This document shows, piece by piece, positions 59,144 to 64,000 of a stretch of DNA of 64,000 nucleotides. Source of the stretch: Nonomuraea africana (GTDB lineage Bacteria > Actinomycetota > Actinomycetes > Streptosporangiales > Streptosporangiaceae). Under the pieces are notes generated by a model. It did not search any database, had not been told where the DNA came from, and was given only the letters and a program-made list of their open reading frames with translations. How positions within the stretch are numbered: the stretch's first letter is position 1; every line of letters begins with the position of its first letter. The DNA is taken from positions 6,696,001-6,760,000 of the forward strand of contig NZ_JADBEF010000001.1 in the NCBI RefSeq assembly GCF_014873535.1, given 5' to 3'. The translations under genes were made by a program, and so were the position numbers.

Positions 59144-59905
59144 CTAGACGAGGTAGAGTCGGCGCAGGGCGGCGACGTCGTCGTCGGCGAGGCCGAGCGC
59201 CTGGCGCACGTAGGTGTCGAGATCGCCGTAGGTCGCGGTGATGGTGTCGAAGGCGGCGTTCAGATACGACTCACGCACCTCGAGCAGCGGGCTGACGATC
59301 TCTCGGGGGATGCCGGTGCCGTCGAGCAGGGCGTAGACCGTGGCGGCGGTCTCGGCCAGGTGCTCGTTGCTGGCCAGGTAGTCGTCCATGACGGCGCGCC
59401 GGTCCACCCCGAGCAGCGTGAGCAGGAGCGCGGCCCCCCAGCCGGTGCGGTCCTTGCCTGCCGTGCAGTGCATGAGCGTGCCGGGCCGGGCCAGCGCGCG
59501 CAGCAGGTCGCGGTAGGCCTCGTGCGCGTCGGGCATGGTGACCATGCCCCGGTAGACCTCGATGAGGAAGCCCTCGGAGACCTCGGGCGAGGTCATCGAC
59601 TCCACGAGCGCCGGGTCCTCGAACAGGGCGGCGATGTCGGCGCCGTGGCCGCCCTGCCGCTGCACGTCGAGCACCAGGTAGTCGATGCCGTCGGGCAGAC
59701 GGTCGGGCTGGTCCGTGCGCTCGCTGGCGGTACGGAGATCACATACCAGGCGCACCCCTCCCGCCAGCAGGGCCTAGTGGTCGGCCGGGGCGAGCCGGTC
59801 GAGCGCGCCCGAGCGGAAGGCGAGCCCAGTGCGGACCTTGCGGCCGTCGGCCGTGACGTGACCGCCGATGTCACGCAGGTTGGGCACGGATGCGATGAAC
59901 TCCAT
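59144..59905 (-). pseudogene. Tyrosine phosphatase (DSP/PTP-like) split by an in-frame TAG
   Basis: The frame from ATG 59905 reads MEFIASVPNLRDIGGHVTAD then LAFRSGALDRLAPADH, hits TAG at 59776-59774 and continues in the same frame as ALLAGGVRLVCDLRTASERT to the signature HCTAGKDRTGWGAALLL (CX5R) and a stop at 59144. Without the TAG this would be one normal 253-residue protein of the actinobacterial tyrosine phosphatase family. It needs no frameshift, so a single base change (for instance CAG to TAG) would explain it. The downstream part has an internal start at 59755 but lacks the N-terminal motif. Confidence 0.75.
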
Positions 59906-60016
59906 GAAACCCGACGATAGCCGCCTGCCAGGCGGTATCCCCGCCATGACGGGCCGGAGGTGCCGAGGTTGGGTGAGTGAGCGGCGATGGGCGACAAATC
60001 CGGCTAACCTCTCGCC

Positions 60017-60214
60017 ATGAGCGACTATGCGATCACGTTCGACCTCGTCGACGCCAACAACGACGGCCTGATCTCGGCCGAGGAGCTGGCCCGCCTGATG
60101 GAGGTGCTCGGCCAGCCCATCACCCTGGAAGCCGCCCAGGCCGGCGTGGCCAGGCTCGACGCCGACGGCGACGGCCTCATCTCGCTGGAGGAGTTCGGCC
60201 GCTTCCTCACATAA
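60017..60214 (+). CDS. Small EF-hand calcium-binding protein
   Basis: 65 residues with two canonical EF loops: DANNDGLISAEE (about 12-23) and DADGDGLISLEE (about 48-59), each with acidic residues at positions 1, 5 and 12. Similar small calerythrin-like EF-hand proteins are common in actinomycetes and bind calcium in the cytosol. A single gene. Confidence 0.92.
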   Translation: MSDYAITFDLVDANNDGLISAEELARLMEVLGQPITLEAAQAGVARLDADGDGLISLEEFGRFLT

Positions 60215-60280
60215 CGACGAACCAAGCACTTGCTTCTGGATCCCCTGTCAGATAAGCAACACTAAGCGGCGGGAGGGGAA

Positions 60281-61483
60281 ATGGGCATGAGGGGTGACTC
60301 GGGTGACTGGCGCCGACTGTGGGAGTCCGTGCCCTCCGGCATCGCGCACGCCCTGCGCCCTGGCATAGCCAAAGTCTCCGACGAGGTCATCGAGGAGATC
60401 CAGACCCGCATCCCCGAGTACGCCAGGCCCACCGACGAGGTCTACATCAAGGTCGTGCGGATGGCGGTCGAGGAGGCCATCGGCCGCTTCCTCGACCGCA
60501 TCGAGGACCCCGACGCGCCATGGGACCCCGAGCCGTTCCGCATGATCGGCAGGGGTGAGGCCGCGGAAGGCCGCAACCTCGAAGCCCTCCAGACCGCCAT
60601 GCGCCTCGGCGCCAGGGTCGGATGGCGGCGGCTGACGGAGCTCGCGGAGCCGCTCCGCCTGTCGCCCCAGTCGCTCTACGACCTCGGCGAGGCGATCTTC
60701 GTCTACCTCGACCAGCTGGCCGACGCGGCCGCCGAGGGGTTCGACGAGGCGCGGGCGCACGCGGCGGGCGAGATGGAGCGCCGCCGCCACCGCCTGCTCG
60801 ACCTGCTGCTCTCCCAGCCGCCCGCCGCCGCGGAGGCGATCTCCGACCTGGCCAAGGCGGCGGGCTGGCGGCTGCCGCGCACGGTCGCGGGCGTCGCCCT
60901 CGACGACCAGAACGGCACGCCCTCCCTGCCGCCCGACATCCTGGTCGGCCTCGAAAGGCCGCAGCCCTGCCTGCTCGTCCCCGATCCCAACGGCCCCGGC
61001 CAGCCGCAGATGCTGGAGAAGGGCCTGTGCGGGTGGCGCGCGGCGATCGGGCCCGCCGTACCGCTGGAACGCGCGGCGAGCTCGCTGCGCTGGGCGACCG
61101 AGGCGCTGGAGCTGGCCCGCAGAGGGGTGTTACCGGGCGGGCGCGGGCCGCTGCGCTGCGCCGACCACATGGCGACGCTGATCGTCTTCAAGGACGAGGA
61201 CCTGGTCGGCTCGCTGGCGGAGAACAGGCTCGCGCCGCTGGCGCACCTGCGGCCTTCCCAGCAGGACCGGCTGGCCGAGACACTGCTCGCCTGGTTGCGG
61301 TACGGCAGGGGCGCGGGCGAGGTGGCCGCCAGGCTGCACGTCCACCCGCAGACCGTCCGCTACCGGCTGCGCCAGCTCGAGGAGCTGTACGGCGAGCAGC
61401 TCGGCGACCCCGACATCCGCTTCGAGCTGGAGATCGTCCTGCGAGCCAGACAGGCCGCCCGCGAGGGCGCCCGCCCTTCCTGA
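60281..61483 (+). CDS. PucR-family transcriptional regulator
   Basis: 400 residues. An N-terminal RsbRD-like helical domain (HALRPGIAKVSDEVIEEIQT), a middle region with LRLSPQSLYDLGEAIFVYLD, and a C-terminal HTH_30 (GAGEVAARLHVHPQTVRYRL, then ELYGEQLGDPDIRFELEIVL). Such regulators respond to metabolites. The gene is intact and downstream of its decayed relative at 58703. Confidence 0.9.
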   Translation: MGMRGDSGDWRRLWESVPSGIAHALRPGIAKVSDEVIEEIQTRIPEYARPTDEVYIKVVRMAVEEAIGRFLDRIEDPDAPWDPEPFRMIGRGEAAEGRNLEALQTAMRLGARVGWRRLTELAEPLRLSPQSLYDLGEAIFVYLDQLADAAAEGFDEARAHAAGEMERRRHRLLDLLLSQPPAAAEAISDLAKAAGWRLPRTVAGVALDDQNGTPSLPPDILVGLERPQPCLLVPDPNGPGQPQMLEKGLCGWRAAIGPAVPLERAASSLRWATEALELARRGVLPGGRGPLRCADHMATLIVFKDEDLVGSLAENRLAPLAHLRPSQQDRLAETLLAWLRYGRGAGEVAARLHVHPQTVRYRLRQLEELYGEQLGDPDIRFELEIVLRARQAAREGARPS

Positions 61484-61496
61484 ACGAACCCCGGCC

Positions 61497-61550
61497 TTGT
61501 TGGGCACGCCCATTCTTGGTGGGCACGCCCCCGCTTTGGTGGGCGCGCCC
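61497..61550. repeat. Three short direct repeats after the PucR gene
   Basis: TTGKTGGGCRCGCCC occurs at 61497-61511, 61516-61530 and 61536-61550 with 19-20 base spacing. They lie in the 90-bp convergent gap between PucR and ccr. They may act as a termination zone. Confidence 0.6.
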
Positions 61551-61573
61551 GGCCTTCATTCGGGGCCCGGAAT

Positions 61574-62887
61574 TCACGAGGTGCGGAAGAGCCGGAGGCG
61601 GTCCTCCCCGATGCGTTCGCGCAGGGCCTGGTCCTCGATGCCGAGGTCCTCCGCGGGTGACAGGCAGAGCACGCCGACCTTGCCGACGTGCCGGTTGGTC
61701 TGGACGGCGCGCGCCGCGTCCGCCGCCCGCTCCAGCGGATAGACCCGCGACAGCGTCGGGTGGATCATGCCGAGCGAGATGAGCCTGTTGACCTCGGCGC
61801 ACTCCTGGTAGTTGGCGCCGTGCGAGCCGATGACGCGCTTGAGCTTCATCCACAGGTGCCGGTTGTCATAGGAGTGGTCGAACCCGCTGGACGAGCCGCA
61901 GGTGACCACCGATCCACCCTTTCTCGCGACGTAGACCGACGCGCCGAACGTCTCCCTGCCGGTGTGCTCGAAGACGATCGCCGGATCCTCCCCCACCTGC
62001 CTGCGCACCTCGGCGCCGAACCGCCGCCAGGCCTTCTCGTCGTCCAGGTGCTCGAACTCCGTGCGGTCCACAACGTGCTCGCAGCCCATGCCGCGCAGCA
62101 GCTCGGCCTTCTCCCTTGAGCTGACCACGCCGACAGGGATGCCGCCGCCGTTCCTGACGAGCTGCACGCCGTACGCGCCGAGGCCGCCCGTCGCGCCCCA
62201 CAGCAGCACCACGTCGCCCTGCTTCATCCGTGAGCCGTGCTCGCCGACCAGCATGCGGTAGGCCGTCGACGCGCAGAGCATGTTGCACGCGGCCTCCTCC
62301 CAGCTCAGGTGGCGCGGCTTGGGCAGCAGCTGCGTCGCCTTCACCACCGCGAACTCGGCCAGCCCGCCGAAGTTCGTCTCGAACCCCCACGCCCGCAGGT
62401 CGGCGGCCAGCATCGAGTCGTGGTGGGCGACGGGGTCCTCGCTGTCCACGTACGCGGGGCTCGTCACCACCTTGTCACCGACCCGCCACTGCCGTACGGC
62501 GGCGCCCGTCCTGACGATCACCCCCGAGGCGTCAGACCCGAGCACGTGCGTGTCCAGGTCGTGCCGGGGGTCGCTCCTGCCCAGGCGTTCGAGGAAGGCG
62601 AAGGTCGGGATCGGCTCGAACATCGCCGACCAGACGGTGTTGAAGTTGATCGCGCTGGCCATGACCGCGACCAGCACCTCGTCGGGCGCCAGCTCGGGCA
62701 TCGGCACCTCGCCCACGTGCAGCGACCTGCGCACGTCCTTGTCCACGCCCATCGTGCCGTGGGGGGCGCGGCCGAACATGCCGACCTCGTCCCTGCGGAT
62801 GTGGGCTGCCCGGTACACGGGGGGAACCTCTGCGCGCAGGAGCTCCTCGGGGTCCGCGCCCTCGATGACTGCCTGTGCCAGCGTCAT
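61574..62887 (-). CDS. ccr: Crotonyl-CoA carboxylase/reductase
   Basis: 437 residues, close to the 445 of known Ccr. MDR-fold enzyme with AINFNTVWSAMFEP (holding the CO2-site Asn), the WGFETNFGGLAEFA loop (CO2-binding Phe/Glu area), NADPH motif LLWGATGGLGAYGVQLVRNG and GSHGANYQE with the conserved His. It makes ethylmalonyl-CoA from crotonyl-CoA, CO2 and NADPH, a polyketide extender or part of the ethylmalonyl-CoA pathway. It is overlapped ATGA by the preceding thioesterase gene, so it belongs to the polyketide locus extending past the window. Confidence 0.95.
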   Translation of the reverse strand: MTLAQAVIEGADPEELLRAEVPPVYRAAHIRRDEVGMFGRAPHGTMGVDKDVRRSLHVGEVPMPELAPDEVLVAVMASAINFNTVWSAMFEPIPTFAFLERLGRSDPRHDLDTHVLGSDASGVIVRTGAAVRQWRVGDKVVTSPAYVDSEDPVAHHDSMLAADLRAWGFETNFGGLAEFAVVKATQLLPKPRHLSWEEAACNMLCASTAYRMLVGEHGSRMKQGDVVLLWGATGGLGAYGVQLVRNGGGIPVGVVSSREKAELLRGMGCEHVVDRTEFEHLDDEKAWRRFGAEVRRQVGEDPAIVFEHTGRETFGASVYVARKGGSVVTCGSSSGFDHSYDNRHLWMKLKRVIGSHGANYQECAEVNRLISLGMIHPTLSRVYPLERAADAARAVQTNRHVGKVGVLCLSPAEDLGIEDQALRERIGEDRLRLFRTS

Positions 62888-64000
62888 AGGAGACCTCTCA
62901 GGTGTGCGGCGACGATCTCTACGTACGGGGGGTCGAGCAGATTGAGATGGTGCGCCCCGGGGACGGGGACGATCTCGAGACTCTTCGCATAAGGGGCGAA
63001 CCCTCTGGCCGGATCGTGCTCGTGGACGTAGCGGGCGTCCTGCACGGCCCAGGGGGTCGGCTCGGTGGAGCGGTAGAGGACGACCCGCCCGCCGTACGGC
63101 AGGCAGCGGTAGCGCTCGATCGCCCTGGTGTCCTCGTGGGAGGTCCGCTGGTGGCGCAGGATGGCCGGGCTCAGGGCCGCGAGCACGCCCGACTCCTTGA
63201 TCCGCTGCTCGGTGAGGTCGAGCCGGGCCTGCTCGTCGAGGTTCTCGAGCTCCTCGTAGGAGAGGGTGATGCGGGCGCCGTAGGTCTCACTCAGATACCG
63301 CGAGAAATCCACATATCTACGGGCATGCACCGCTTTCCGGTCTTCCTCGGCCAGCTCGTCGGGCAGCCCCGAGTCGATCATCGCGACCAGCTCGACGTCG
63401 TCGCCGCCGAGCTGCCTGGCGATCTCGAAGGCCAGGATCCCGCCGAACGACCATCCCCCCAGCCGGTAGGGGGCGGGGGCGGTGCGCCTGATCGCCTCGA
63501 CGTAGATCGCCGCCCGTTCGGTCACGTCGGCGCCGCCGTCCAGCCGCTCCAGCCCGAACACGGGGACACCGAGGAGGGCGGCGAGCCCGGCGTACACCCC
63601 TGTCGTGCCGCCCGCCGGATGCGCGAGGAACAACGGCCTCGTGCTGCTCGAGGGGAGGGCGGGGGTGAGCAGCCTGACGATGCCTCTCCCCGCCTCCTGC
63701 TCGTCCATCGCCCGCACAGCCTCCGCCACCTCGGCCACCGTCCTCGGCCCCGCCCCGCCCTTTGACCCCATCTCGGCCGCTCCGTGTGGCTCCGACGCTT
63801 CGGCGACCGTCGGATCCGTCAGCCCCCGCAGTGCCACGGCCTCCACGCCCAGCTCGCCCGCCAAGCTGGCGGCGACCAGGGGCAACGTCTCGGCAGGGAG
63901 GAGCTCGTCCACCCCTGGAGCCCGCCCGAGCACCTCCCCCGCCACCCTGACGACCAACCGCTCCGCCGCATCCCGAGGCCCAACCTCTCCCGACCCCGAA
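62884..64000 (-). CDS. Polyketide-type thioesterase end of a synthase (cut by window edge)
   Basis: At least 372 residues; the frame is open to the window edge. The last 260 residues are a PKS/NRPS thioesterase: PLFLAHPAGGTTGVYAGLAA, nucleophile GWSFGGILAFEIA, acid in AMIDSGLPDEL and final GAHHLNLLD. Before it, residues at about 63780-63960 look like a carrier domain (VAGEVLGRAPGVDELLPAET, LRGLTDPTVAEASE) but the DSL motif is ETL, with Thr replacing the Ser. If real, that carrier could not be pantetheinylated. The larger enzyme lies upstream. It is translationally coupled to ccr. Confidence 0.85.
   Translation of the reverse strand, partial: SGSGEVGPRDAAERLVVRVAGEVLGRAPGVDELLPAETLPLVAASLAGELGVEAVALRGLTDPTVAEASEPHGAAEMGSKGGAGPRTVAEVAEAVRAMDEQEAGRGIVRLLTPALPSSSTRPLFLAHPAGGTTGVYAGLAALLGVPVFGLERLDGGADVTERAAIYVEAIRRTAPAPYRLGGWSFGGILAFEIARQLGGDDVELVAMIDSGLPDELAEEDRKAVHARRYVDFSRYLSETYGARITLSYEELENLDEQARLDLTEQRIKESGVLAALSPAILRHQRTSHEDTRAIERYRCLPYGGRVVLYRSTEPTPWAVQDARYVHEHDPARGFAPYAKSLEIVPVPGAHHLNLLDPPYVEIVAAHLRGLL

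Overview
This is high-GC DNA with strong third-position G/C bias, many GTG starts, frequent ATGA/GTGA start-stop overlaps and a typical actinomycete gene repertoire: an ECF41 sigma factor, StrR-like and PucR regulators, MEDS/STAS and HATPase anti-sigma-type proteins, LtrA, crotonyl-CoA carboxylase/reductase and polyketide enzymes. A filamentous actinomycete is very likely; Streptosporangiales (Nonomuraea-like) is a guess from flavour, not a measurement. No rRNA, tRNA or CRISPR array was seen.

Layout. 0-3 kb: a cytochrome P450 N-terminus cut by the window edge, then an ECF41 sigma factor divergent from its usual partners, an AhpD-like protein and an NAD(P)-binding oxidoreductase. 3.3-6 kb: Lrp regulator, EamA exporter, aldo/keto reductase and a transposase stub. 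6-12.4 kb: an orphan TAXI binding protein, then a complete TctABC tripartite tricarboxylate transporter divergent from its two-component system. 12.5-19.2 kb: a second cysteine-less AhpD paralogue, a propeller-like protein, a large PLD/helicase/DUF3427 protein, a small secreted protein and an HNH endonuclease resembling phosphorothioate-dependent type IV enzymes; the helicase and HNH genes may be a small defence island. 19.3-21.1 kb: a MauE-like membrane protein with a Tat-exported protein and a Cys-rich double-psi-barrel-like protein.

21.2-25.7 kb is the most interesting block, a minus-strand operon of StrR-like regulator, unusual carrier protein, phosphotransferase, an easily missed 28-codon ORF ending in Asn, a hairpin, a ThiF/E1-like enzyme with an N-terminal peptide-binding-like region and zinc cysteines, and a frame-disrupted last gene. 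The peptide-hairpin-E1 order and the C-terminal Asn recall microcin C (mccA-mccB), which suggests a peptidyl-nucleotide or other E1-modified ribosomal peptide. 25.8-30.7 kb: a nickel/cobalt-exporter-like gene co-transcribed with a very large metallophosphoesterase/PQQ-propeller protein, preceded by a Nur-like inverted repeat.

30.7-36.8 kb is a decayed zone: an MMPL stub, an internally deleted epimerase, an MFS gene broken by an IS200/IS605-type end and a YciI-type stub lie among intact SRPBCC, ArsR-type, serine-hydrolase, DUF4239 and proline-rich genes. 36.8-45 kb is ordinary metabolism (quinone reductase, AlkZ-like protein, amidohydrolase, isochorismatase, hydrolase, LtrA, phosphotransferase, desaturase). 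45.2-46.6 kb is a tnpB-only IS605-type element that truncated one neighbour and sits against a histidine kinase. 46.6-58.7 kb: NarL-type two-component pair, cydAB, a GH13 enzyme, a SecDF fusion, and a signalling cluster (MEDS/STAS, receiver, a PAS-PAS kinase with a recent internal duplication, an ATPase, a LuxR regulator). 58.7-61.5 kb: a PucR remnant, a tyrosine phosphatase split by an in-frame TAG, an EF-hand protein and an intact PucR regulator. 61.6-64 kb: crotonyl-CoA carboxylase/reductase translationally coupled to the thioesterase end of a polyketide-type enzyme that runs off the window.
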